64,000 bases of DNA from Rhynchospora pubera (taxonomy: Eukaryota > Streptophyta > Magnoliopsida > Poales > Cyperaceae): positions 83,029,846 to 83,093,845 of the forward strand of contig CM051462.1 of assembly GCA_028095005.1 (NCBI GenBank), written 5' to 3'. A model generated the notes under the pieces. The model was not told where the DNA came from. It did no database searches and worked only from the letters and a program-made list of their open reading frames with translations. How positions within the stretch are numbered: position 1 is the stretch's first letter; each line of letters opens with the position of its first letter. A program made the position numbers and the translations under genes. Below, piece by piece: positions 11,590 to 21,743 of this stretch.

Positions 11590-13925
11590 GGTACTATTCT
11601 AAAAAAATATGGTGTGACCAAATATAACGGTATGATATGGTACGGAGGTGATACGACACGGTAGAATATGGACACGATACGGTACAAGAACTTAAGTGTG
11701 CCATGTCTTTTGGCAAGTCGTGTCCAACTTTGATGGCATAGATACTGTTGGAGTTATGTCCTAGAAGTCAATAATTTAATGAATTAAATATTAGTTTATG
11801 TTATGGATGATATATTATCATCCGTTCCTAGGTTTATTATTGACAGATTATTCAGGTTGAGGATCTAAATTGTAGATCTCTGTGGATCATTCTTTAGAAT
11901 GACAATAATAAATTTAAACAGTCCATAATCTTGATAATTAACAAGGAACATTAATTATCTTATAAGATTAGTATGCAAGTTAAGTGATGATTAAGTTCTA
12001 CAAATCATAGGTAAAGAGTTACCAACTTAATTGCATATGTGTATGTTATGGAACATAGCACAGGACTTGACCCATCGAAATAAACATATGGATTGTGTTA
12101 TGTGTCATTGTTTATTTCGTTACGATTTTGGTTCTAAGTTTGAGATGTTTATCTTTTCCACATGAGGATAGGTTCAATAAATATCGTCTACCGCTGATTC
12201 CCGATAAGGGCTGCTATACGGACTTTATTTATGTTCTCTTGAATTGTGCGGGGAAAAGCTAATCATCAAGAAAATCGTATGTCCCTCATTAATTCACTTA
12301 GTGAGTGACGATATCTGTTTGGGCCCCTTGATGGAGATAGATTGTTTGCATGCAACTTTATACAATTATCTCTAGATCAAGAAACGTATAATCTGCAAGA
12401 ATGACACATTCCTATCTTGGATTATATGATGATATCGTGAGACATAAGAATCAAAATAGAGAAATATTTTATTCTCTTATGCAGGATTTAAATACTGTAG
12501 CAGTACACTATTTATGCGAATTGGGAATCATAACGTGTTGCTAGATACCGCTTATGATTATTGGAATTAAATAGCGATTTAATTCCATGTCCAACTTAGT
12601 ATAAATCCTCAAAGGGTCACACAAAATAGAGTTTTGACCAAGACAGTGCATTATTTATTTATTCGCAATAGTTCGTATTGCGGAAATATGATAAGTTGAT
12701 TAATTAATTATATACCGTTATAATTAATTAAGTCAAATGGATCATATTGAAATAAATTAATGTATTAGCTAATCCTAGAATAATTATTAATTAGTTAATA
12801 ATTATTTTAGCTCGACATAATTTAATATAAATAGTTATATTAATTTATTGGGCCAATATTTATGTATTAAATGTATAGCCCAATTGAAAAATATTTGGAG
12901 TAGCTTCTAATTATGTGAATTAGAGGCCTAATTAAATGAGATGAGAGGCCCATGTGAGCCCATAATATGGCCGGCCCTAGTGGTAGGTGAGAGTGGCAAT
13001 CTTGTAAATAGATGGTTGGTGGTAGGTAGGGATTGTGCATTATATATAGAGATGTATAGATGCAAAATTGGACTAGCTCTCTTCCCTAACCCTAGCCGCA
13101 CCCTCTTTCTCCCTCTCTTGGCCGGCGCCACTCTCTCCTCCTCTCCTCCATATGCTCATGTGTTGAGCTACAACTCTCCACCATAATCAAATAGGTTGAT
13201 TCTTGAAGAGGGTTGATCCTTAGGATTAGCTTTATTCTAATCGAATCGCTAGCACGAATCGATTTAGACCTTGGTTAATCTCTAGGTGGACTCGAGGCGA
13301 ATTGGAGAAGAAAGAGAAGCACCCCATCGATTCCCATGCCGTAGGATCGAGCCCCGCGAATACGATTTCGCGGGAGGTACAAATTTTCCACCTATCTCTT
13401 TGTGTCGAATGGCTTATGTACTAGATCTCGTGTTGCTTGTGTTTAATTGGATTAATTAAAGGTAATTAGTCACAAAATTAAAATTAGGCAATTTACTAAC
13501 AGATACGACATGCAAATTGTCCATACATGACATGGCACGACACGAAACACCACAAGAGACACGACACGAGATACACAACAAGCTTATAATGAGAGTTCAA
13601 AATTGTAAATTTTATGAAATAATAATGAAAATCCTTGTATTGTCTATTTTTGAAAATAATTTCATAATTTTAATGTCTAATTTATCCATAAACATAAATA
13701 TATAACTATGTTTTATGAAATTTAAACGTGTTAAAAAATGACACGACATTGACACGGCACAAGGACACGAGACGTGGTGTGTCCTTAGGCGTGTCGTGTT
13801 CACCCCTTAGAATATAGACACGACATGTGAAATATTTAGATACAGTATGACACGACACAACAAATGAACTAAAAATGACGTGTTTGATACGGCACAACAT
13901 GGTACGACACGCATTTACAACACTA
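11590..13925. mobile_element. CACGAC-rich DNA element, split by a solo LTR
   Basis: Flanking the solo LTR on both sides are arrays of GATACGACACGG and GACACGACAC phrases (11625-11745 and 13502-13920). Its right end, read inward on the minus strand, starts TAGTGTTGTAAATGCGTGT. This nearly equals the left end of a second copy at 44334 (TAGTGTTCTAAATACGTGT), so that terminus is well supported. It resembles hAT ends (YARNG). The left end near 11592 (TACTATTCTAAA) is tentative and no 8-bp duplication was confirmed. Confidence 0.5.
11746..13501 (+). mobile_element. Solo LTR (about 1.76 kb) with 5-bp target duplication
   Basis: The sequence begins TGTTGGAGTTATG and ends TTTACTAACA, and is flanked by GATAC at 11741-11745 and 13502-13506. 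Removing it and one GATAC restores a continuous CACGAC-rich host repeat. No second LTR or internal region is present, so unequal recombination between LTRs probably removed the body. A TATA-like TATATATAGA near 13040, followed by about 450 bp, fits a U3/R/U5 layout in plus orientation. The family is not identified; termini of this type are common in plant LTR retrotransposons. Confidence 0.85.
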
Positions 13926-14341
13926 ATGGAGAGGATGGTCCTTTTCTTTCTTTTTATTTGTAAGTAATAAAAACTTGTTGCAAATTTGTAATTACTAAAA
14001 ATGTTAATTGCTGTTTCATTCGATAAAATTGACGTTCTTCCAGACTTTCAATATGTTTGTATTTTTATATTATCATGGGGTCTGAAAAAGTCAATCTTCA
14101 TATTGATTGGTATTGTAGATTTTGTAGTCAATGTCTTCCAAGACAATTAACAGTATGCTATTTTCATTTGCTGAATTAATTTTATTGATATTTATAATTT
14201 GAAAAATCTTTATTAAAATGAACATAAAATGTGGTTAGATATTCTAAAATGTTTTGTTATCACTTTGAATCAAGTTTTTTTTTTTAATATGTATAAAATT
14301 TCTCTACGCACATCATCTGTTTTTGCTTTAATCACTTTATC

Positions 14342-14652
14342 AATTATATTCAGGCAAAATTGCTCTGATGCACTAGCTGCGATGCTCGCTCTGACAGCTT
14401 CAAATGCTTTCTCTGAGACGGTAATTGCAACGGTATTTTGGGGACTCTGGCTTGAGCGCAACAATAGAACCTTCAGAGAGGAATGCAGACCCTTAAGCAT
14501 CATCCATGATTGGATTGTTGGAGAGACAACCTTGTTTAGGAAGTTTTGTTAGGCAGCAGTTTACTTTCTTTTTACTTTCCTTTTTTCTTTTCTTTTCTTT
14601 TAACTAGATAGCCACTGTCTAGTATGTCCAAAAAAAATTATATTCAGGCAAA
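14342..14652 (+). mobile_element. 5'-truncated LINE (L1-type) insertion with 17-bp target duplication
   Basis: The body (14359-14635, 277 bp) is flanked by AATTATATTCAGGCAAA at 14342-14358 and again at 14636-14652. It ends in a short A-run. The last part of the reverse-transcriptase protein is still readable to a stop at 14550-14552 and contains VFWGLWLERNNRTF, typical of the C-terminal region of plant L1 ORF2. Only this tail was copied, as expected for target-primed reverse transcription that stopped early. The apparent longer frame starting at 14229 is a fusion of flanking DNA with this fragment. Confidence 0.9.
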
Positions 14653-15160
14653 CTTGGACGTTTAATCCGAATTTCTTTTTTCCATTTCCTTGAGTCCTAT
14701 TATTGAATTAAAGTTGAATTAGTTTGGATACTGATATAAAGATCCGAATATTCTATTTTGTCGGATTCAGATATGCAGAGTGGAGTTTATCCGCTCCATT
14801 TTCATCCTAGGCTCAAAATTGCCACTCAAATATACATGTCGAGCCGAGATTCAAACTTATTCGAGGCCACATTCCAACAAAACATGCCAGAAAAACAAAC
14901 GGCCGGGTTTCTAAGCTTAACCCAAAACACTTTTTCATATTCTAGGACCATTTCCATTATAGCCCCTTCGAGTTGTGGATTTTCTGTTTTAGCCGACTGA
15001 GGTTTCTCTACTTCATTTTAACTCTCTTCGCATGTCGCAATCATGTTCCAAAATTTGAATGTCCATTCCTCGAAAGTCAAAATCAATTCCCATCACATCT
15101 TCAACAACTCACAGCAGTATACTCAATTAAGCAGTATTCAGGAAATGTGTGTGCAACGTT
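14653..15160. other. Non-coding, nothing recognised
   Basis: No gene, repeat boundary or RNA was seen. Short open frames at 14758-15197 show no family motif. Confidence 0.3.
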
Positions 15161-17427
15161 ATCTATTCCAAAACCTCCAATATTAAAATTAAGATAAATG
15201 GTGTTACCTTTCTTAGTCTGCATGGCTATGCGCAGAAGCACTGGTGCTAAAGAGAAATAAACGGTTTGGGCATGTTTCAGAACATTACATTTGATGGAAT
15301 ACCATTGATATTTTTGCTGGTAGGAGGATGGAAGATGCTTTGCCATTTTTAATGGCATCACGGAGCTTTTTCTCAATCTTAATAATGCACACAGGATACA
15401 CATGAACAGATTAAAGTAAATTATAAGGAGTGTACAGAACCTTGCTTTGTTAATCATTGCTATTTGTTGACCATAAGTTTCTTCTTCAAGCATACATTTG
15501 TTTAGTCTCATCATACAAGCTGAATCTTGGTGGCTGAAAATTCATTCTAATCAATTAATAAAAACAGAATCTCAGATAAAAAATGTATTCAAGTAACTTA
15601 TACCAGCTAGTGTCAAAGTCAGATAGGGTTTTAGTCTTCTGTTTTTTCTTATTATTATTCTGATCAGTTTGTCAAACTGGTACGTGATTATAGACATTTA
15701 ACGAGAAACTTGGAGGAGCCCTTGTGACACTTATCATAAAGGCACATCAACAGCAAAACACTTCCTCAAATAACGTTACTCAAGGGAGCCTAATTTATGA
15801 GATGGTGAGGTCCTTCATGGATACCAATCCTAGATTTTCTCCAGGAGTGAATCTAAGCTCCTGGTTCTTTACTCTTTTACTGCATGCATTCAGGAAGCTC
15901 AATTTGGAAGGATAGCTGTTCTTGTTCAGTCCCAATTATTCCTACAAGTAAGCCCTCATTGGTTTGCTAGTAGCTGCACAAATCCAAGTACAAACTACAA
16001 AGACCAAAGGTTATCAGCTCAAGTTTTTTAATCAGAACAAATACCTTCCATCACCATTTGTATAGTTATAAATTCACGGAGCAATTTGGGATACCGCATT
16101 TTACCAGTTCCACCTTTTTTCTTACTAGCGTGTACATGTGAATAGGAGCATGTGCCCATGTATGCGTTGCATTCAGGTGTAGACTTTTCTTGAATCTAAC
16201 CCAAAAAGCTTATGTAACTTGCCTGGCCCAATCCACTTGCCCAATAGTAGCTTAAACAAATTAAATAAGTACCAATGTCCTCCCAGCAATGGTTCAACAG
16301 GAAAGCTTATAGATGGCATTGAAAATATCAATTTTGCCTACGGGCTTGTTGTCAAAAAAAAATATATATATATATCAATTTTGGATAATAATAAAGTACT
16401 TAGTTAAGGCACTGGCATGAATTGTACAATAGAAACAATTTCAAAACCTGAAAAAAGTATCCTTCTTCTACGCTGCGGTAGCAGTAGCACAATTAAAAAA
16501 CAAGTTTTGGCTTGCACCCATTAATATATTGAAATAAACCATTAAAACAATCACGTACCAGCAAGTTTTTTTCTAGACCACTCAAGCCAAATCTGAGGTG
16601 AACTGTATTCTTCATCATTAATGATGCCACTTTATGAGAACCTACATCCCCAAAAGAAAAGTTAATAGGTATGAAGATAATAAGGACAACAATTTAATTA
16701 TATGCCAACTAGACATTAGTTGATAAGTTTATTTGGAAGTTCATCTGGAAAATGAGATGACGATACTATAACTTCTTGTTACAATACTTAAATTCAATAT
16801 AATTTTGAAGTGATAATATAAGAAAATCTGTAGGGTTGATCATAACATGTTTTCTGCCAATTAGAATAGAAACTTTTTTTTTTTTTGAACAAAAAGGGAC
16901 GTCATATGTCATAGCCATCCAACATTTTTTAAATTAAAAGCATACAACAAGAGCGGCATTAAACATTTTTTATTTTGTTAATGAAATTATGGTGTGTATT
17001 GTCATTTACCAACTAACCTTCCATAAAAAATATATATATTATTTGTAGAACAGTACGGCAGTGCAACAGTTAGGATGACAGTAAATTTTGTTCTCGATGG
17101 AATCAAAATTTGGATCTAGAAATGTGAGCTCTAGACATTACCAAAACCCTCATCGAGATTGGACAAATTATAATCCCTAACTAAACCAATGTGACCAAAT
17201 CAATCATTATCAAAACCATCACTCCCAATAGTAATAGAATGACCTCTACATCAATCAACTGCTTTGCATAGAGTAGACACTAACAATGGCCGTTCCAGTC
17301 TGTAATTTTCCCAACAGCGTAAATTTGGGAACCACGCCTAGTAATCCAAAGTTAACCAAATTAAAGCTTCTTCCTATCAAAGTACTTGATTCAAATACCA
17401 AAGACTGAAGGATCAAGCACACACGCC
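15161..17427. repeat. Segmental duplication, copy A
   Basis: This stretch aligns in the same orientation with 40394-43037 from CTATTCCAAAAC to GAAGGATCAAGCAC, at roughly four in five bases by eye, with indels. Exon-like fragments appear on the minus strand in both copies, for example one reading MRLNKCMLEEETYGQQ at about 15460-15511 and a piece near 16570-16630. Stops and indels break them and I do not recognise the parent. It may be the introns and 3' part of a duplicated, decayed gene. The right edge was later hit by a hAT MITE. Confidence 0.7.
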
Positions 17428-17754
17428 CAGTGGCGAAGACAGAGGGGGACTGGCAAGGGCCATGCCCCCCTAATAATTAGAAATTTATTCATCATATGTT
17501 AATTTATTAAAATAAATTTATATAGTTAAGTTCATGGGCCTCCTCTAAGTTCAAAATATTATGCTCAATGATGTTTCAGTTAAAGAAAGATTAATGAATG
17601 TTGATATTGTTTCAAGTAATTTGTACTTAAACTTGTTATTCTCTTCATTCTTAATTTCATTTAGCCAGATTTTAAACTTGTTATTCTCTTCATTCTTAAT
17701 TTCATTTAGCCAGATTTTAGCCCCCGTCATTTCTCAATCCTGACTTCGCCACTG
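17428..17754. mobile_element. hAT-type MITE with 8-bp target duplication
   Basis: The 327-bp element has ends CAGTGGCGAAGACAG and CTGACTTCGCCACTG (15-bp inverted repeat, one mismatch). It is flanked by CACACGCC at 17420-17427 and 17755-17762. Inside, a roughly 45-bp segment ending ATTTAGCCAGATTTTA is tandemly duplicated (about 17627-17719). There is no transposase, so it needs an autonomous hAT. The 8-bp duplication and CAGTGGCG end support the superfamily. Confidence 0.93.
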
Positions 17755-17885
17755 CACACGCCGGTGTAATTCAAGAAGGACGCACGCCGATCCCTTTTGG
17801 TAGCCCATTGAAGCTTCCTCACAAGTCACAACAGACTGAAGGATCGGCCATTTTAATCCCAACTTTTCAGTCTTCACCCTCTTTC

Positions 17886-19005
17886 CCGAAATTATTTTAA
17901 AGAAGAATTTGTATCTATAAAATTTTAATAGAAAGAATGATTTATTTTTTATTTTAATAAGAAACAAGTAATTACGCGTTTTATAACCGCGTTATTCTCT
18001 CTCACCTAATTACCCGTTTATAAAACAGGTAAAAAAATAGCGCGTTTTACGAACGGGTAACAAGGCTACATACCCGTTTTATAAATGCGCTATTACAGCT
18101 TTTAGCTAACCGCAAAATATGGGACAGTGAATCCTAGAAGGAAGAGCCGAAGTGGGTGAAGAAAATTTCATATTCTATCCATAATCCCGTCTCACATTAA
18201 TACATGTGAACCAAAATAATACAGTATGTAGTCTAATAATATATGACTATGGACTGCAACGTATTAGATACACCAGCCTCATTGAAGAACTCAAAAAATA
18301 TTTCAATAGTGAAGGTAGGGTCCACTTGTGTTATTTAGGTGTGATGCATATCCGTATAAGCAGTGTAATGAAATAATAAAATAAATTTGACAATAATATT
18401 TGTTGACATTGCCAATATATTTACAAAATCCATTCAAATAAAATTAACATAGTAATTTTAAAGCATAAAATATATTGGCAACATCAACAAATATTATTGT
18501 CAAATTATTTTATTATTTCATTACACTGCTTATACGGATATGCATCCTACCTAAATAACATTAGTGGACCCTACCTTCACTATTGAAATATTTTTTTAGT
18601 TCTTCAATGAGGCTGGTGTATCTAATATGTTGTAGTCCATAGTCATATATTATTAGACTACATACTGTATTATTTTGGTTCACATGTATTAATGTGAGAC
18701 GGGACTATGGACAGAATATGAAATTTTCTTCACCCACTTCGGCTCTTCCTTCTAGGATTCACTGTCCTATATTTTGCGGTTAGCTAAAGGCTGTAATAAC
18801 GCGTTTATAAAACGGGTAAGTAGTCTTGTTACCCGTTCATAAAACGCGCTATTTCTTTTTATCTGTTTTATAAACGAATAATTAAGTGAGAGAGAATAAC
18901 GCGATTATAAAACGCGTAATTACTTGTTTCTTATTAAAATAAAAAATAAATCATTCATTTTATTAAAATTTTATAGACACAAATTCTTCTTTAAAATAAT
19001 TTCGG
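17886..19005. mobile_element. Palindromic Mutator-like (MULE) foldback element with 9-bp target duplication
   Basis: Two arms of about 538 bp (17886-18424 and 18467-19005) are near-perfect reverse complements around a roughly 42-bp loop. The ends read CCGAAATTATTTTAAAG and its complement. The 9-bp sequence CCCTCTTTC flanks both sides (17877-17885 and 19006-19014), the length typical of Mutator-like transposition. Inside each arm a motif around GCGTTTTATAA and ACCCGTTT is repeated several times. No transposase frame exists. A transcript across it would fold into a very long hairpin. Confidence 0.93.
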
Positions 19006-19054
19006 CCCTCTTTCGTATGAGAGAGAGAGAACCAAAATCCCAACTTTACACTGG

Positions 19055-19722
19055 TAGGGGTGCATAACGTGGAAAAAGACCACGAAAGTGGTCATTTTCG
19101 TTAACCGTTGCATTGATGCACGAAATTTTTATAATTATTGCGTTGATTGTTGCATCCGTTTAACACATGTTGCGTTGATTGTTCCGTTGATGGAAACGAT
19201 CAAAACAGTTATAACCGTCTTTGACTACCTAACTGTTTTGCATTTTATTAAGATGTAAGAAAATAAACTATTCTGCATTTTGTATGAAACATAGATAGAG
19301 AAATGACAGGTTAGGTCACGCAGGAAAGGGGGAGGAGGCACTATAATCACCTCTTGCTCTCGACGGCGATTGTACTCGGTGGTGCAGAGGCGAGAGAGAT
19401 AAATGTGACTGTGTTCGACGGAGAAATGACGGAGCGACGCTGCATAAATCTAATTTTACTCATTTCTCTCTCGATCTCTTTGCTGAGGTCCTCTGCAATC
19501 TAGTAATAAAACCATAAAAAAAAATTTAGACGAAATGCGCGAAATAAACGACCACGAAACGTACCAGTTTCACTAATCGTTCCGTTCTGAGACGAAACAA
19601 TATTTTTATTTGCGTTGGTTGTTCCATTCCTTAAATGAAACTGAAATCTTTATCCGTTATCGTTCAGTTCCGGACGAAACGAAACGGAAAAAAAATTGAA
19701 ACGGCTACCGTTTTCAGCCATA
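19055..19722. mobile_element. Non-autonomous hAT element, CGAAACGG family, 8-bp target duplication
   Basis: The ends are TAGGGGTGCATAACG and (inverted) TATGGCTGAAAACGG, flanked by TACACTGG at 19047-19054 and 19723-19730. The subterminal regions are dense in GTTGCGTTGATCGTT and CGAAACG phrases in both orientations, the usual architecture of transposase-binding sites in hAT elements. The interior has no coding frame. It is related to the elements at 56021, 60280 and 62253. Confidence 0.9.
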
Positions 19723-19751
19723 TACACTGGACAAAGCCACAAAAGCGTGAC

Positions 19752-19930
19752 TAGGGCTGCAAAACGGTTGTAACGATCACGCAAATCACTTATTGCGTTG
19801 ATCGTTGCGTACTATCAGACGAAAATTTTTCCCATTTAGTGTTGCGTTTCGTCCATTGAGCGCAACAAATTTCCCTTGCGCTAGCTGTTTCGTGCAATTG
19901 TGCGGTTATAACCGTTTAACTGTTTTAGTC
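19752..19930. mobile_element. Partial element of the same hAT family
   Basis: It begins TAGGGCTGCAAAACGG and continues with TTGCGTTGATCGTTGCG-type subterminal repeats, but no matching right end or duplication was found. It is probably a truncated copy. Confidence 0.6.
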
Positions 19931-20341
19931 GTTTAACAGTTCATAGATATGTATTGAATAGCAATATTCAAAGATAGTATTGAGTAGCGATGACCCTTGA
20001 CATAGATCAGACAATTAAATTTATTCAATTGCAAGAGGTACAACTAAAGAAAATAGAAAGAATTATGACAAACAAAGCAAAAACAGAAAATAGAAACAAA
20101 CAAATTTTCTAAAAATATTTCCTTCCTTGTGCTTGTCAGATCAAAATCATCAAATCCCTTCTTTCAAGTCACTAGTTGTATGTCCACCACGCAGATTCTG
20201 AAAAAGAACTATCATCTAGAAATAGTTTATAAAGAACAACAATCAAGCATAGATTAGCAGAAATAGTTTAAAACAGTTGTACCAATTCCTTATGCCTACG
20301 GCCTAAAACCCTCCCAAAACCCAAACCCAAAACCTGAGAGA

Positions 20342-20878
20342 ATGCGATGCTGCTGTTGTTATTTCGCAAGGTCCTCACTCTCTCTCTCTCTCCACTCCTT
20401 TAACCTCCCAATGTGCGGTCCAATACCTGATAAACTCCTGCGGCCTCCCCTCCGAGCATCCAGGCTCATTTCCCACCTCAAATCTCCGCCAAAACCAGAC
20501 TCTGTGCTCCAATTCCTGAGACAATCTGGTGTCACCCAACCCCACATCACAGCTGTTTGTGTATGCACTAATTACAGTGTGCTCTTTGAACCAACGCACA
20601 CGCACCATAGATGCAAGCCTAAGTAACTTGACAAGTCTCGGGCTTTCACAGCAGAGGTAATAAAGTTTCTGACAAAGGAAGTGGGTTGTGATAAGTTGTA
20701 TGTGGTTCAAAATCTAGTACTGCTCAAATTCAGCTTAGAGATGCGGTTAATTCTTCTTGAATTGAATGGGCTACCAGAAGCACATGTAAAATTTGTATCT
20801 TATTTCAGGCCAAACGAGAAGTTGTTTCTGGAGAATTTTGTTCTGCCATATGAGCATGCTATTCCCGGACTTGACTGA
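20342..20878 (+). pseudogene. mTERF-like pseudogene
   Basis: Translation in shifting frames gives pieces that look like a plant mitochondrial/plastid transcription termination factor (mTERF) protein: a hydrophobic leader, then VLQFLRQSGVTQPHITAV, then LSNLTSLGLSQQ, then KFLTKEVG. These match the leucine-rich helical repeats of the family in character. At least one frameshift (near 20590) and stops (around 20655 and 20876) break it, and it covers only the first repeats. Related but weaker text, FASFMNPIEGHFVEKFVVLY, recurs at about 21429-21488. The family call rests on pattern resemblance only; an unrelated decayed gene remains possible. Confidence 0.5.
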
Positions 20879-21531
20879 GCATATGTAGATGCTTGTGCTG
20901 GTATCACTGTCACCTGTGGGACATAAAATGGTTTGATAGATCCTTGCAGATTGAGGTCCCGCATTAGATATTACTAATTAGGTCGGTAATGATTAGTCCC
21001 CTCTTGGTCCTCTCTGCCCAAACGGATAGATCTAGTACCGTGGGTATAGGGTGTGACTCAGGGTGGTATCGGTTGTATGCTCTAGACGAGGCAGTCTGTT
21101 CATGGGAGCAGTTCTTAAGATGAAAGTTGAGAGGGCTGAGGAGTTGGGCAGTGTGCTGTGTGCATTCATCAGTCAAGTTTAACTTTTTTTAAACATTTTG
21201 ACCAAATGCATCTTAGATGCAAAAATAAACAGCTTGAGAAATCTCAGAGTTTCACTGGCTAAGTAACCTTTATGATTCGGTAAAGCCCCTAGGTTGTTGG
21301 TGGTAAAGAGGATGCTGTTGTCAGAAAAATGGAATTCCTGATGAAGGACGCAATTTTTTGGCAATATTGATGTGGTCTGAAATCCAGTTTTCCTCAATTG
21401 CAGTTGTTGGCACTTGGCAATATGAGATTTGCATCTTTTATGAATCCAATTGAGGGGCATTTTGTGGAGAAGTTCGTCGTTCTATATAAACATGCTACTC
21501 CAAGGATCCACCGGAATATGCTGATGCTACT

Positions 21532-21726
21532 CTAAAGTCTAAGCCTTTTTATCCCAAACAAGTTGGGGTAGGCTAGAAATGACACCCCGACCCTGGTCAT
21601 TTCTTGTATATATGGCTGAGTTTTTACGCTGGCTCGCCAAGCCTATCGCAAGCATGCGGGCTTGAACCCTGGATCTCTTAGAAGAGAGCCAAGTGCTCTT
21701 ACCACCTGAGCTACTAGACCACATGC
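21532..21726 (-). mobile_element. tRNA-derived SINE (Au-like), minus strand, 17-bp target duplication
   Basis: On the minus strand the element opens with a tRNA-like pol III promoter: box A in TAGCTCAGGTGG and box B in GGTTCAAGCCC. It ends with CCCCAACTTGTTTGGGAT followed by AAAAAGGCTT, a tail very like that of the plant Au SINE family. AATATGCTGATGCTACT flanks it at 21515-21531 and 21727-21743. It sits in the decayed mTERF-like region. Confidence 0.92.
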
Positions 21727-21743
21727 AATATGCTGATGCTACT

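Noticed and set aside
14229..14552. A 107-codon open frame as an independent gene
   Set aside because: Its first part is AT-rich flanking DNA and only the part after 14359 is coding-like, being the tail of a truncated LINE.
20359..20710. Minus-strand frames overlapping the mTERF-like region
   Set aside because: Shadows of the plus-strand pseudogene; no motif of their own.
21655..21722. tRNA-like sequence with A and B boxes on the minus strand
   Set aside because: No complete cloverleaf or anticodon arm; it is the promoter head of a SINE with target duplications.
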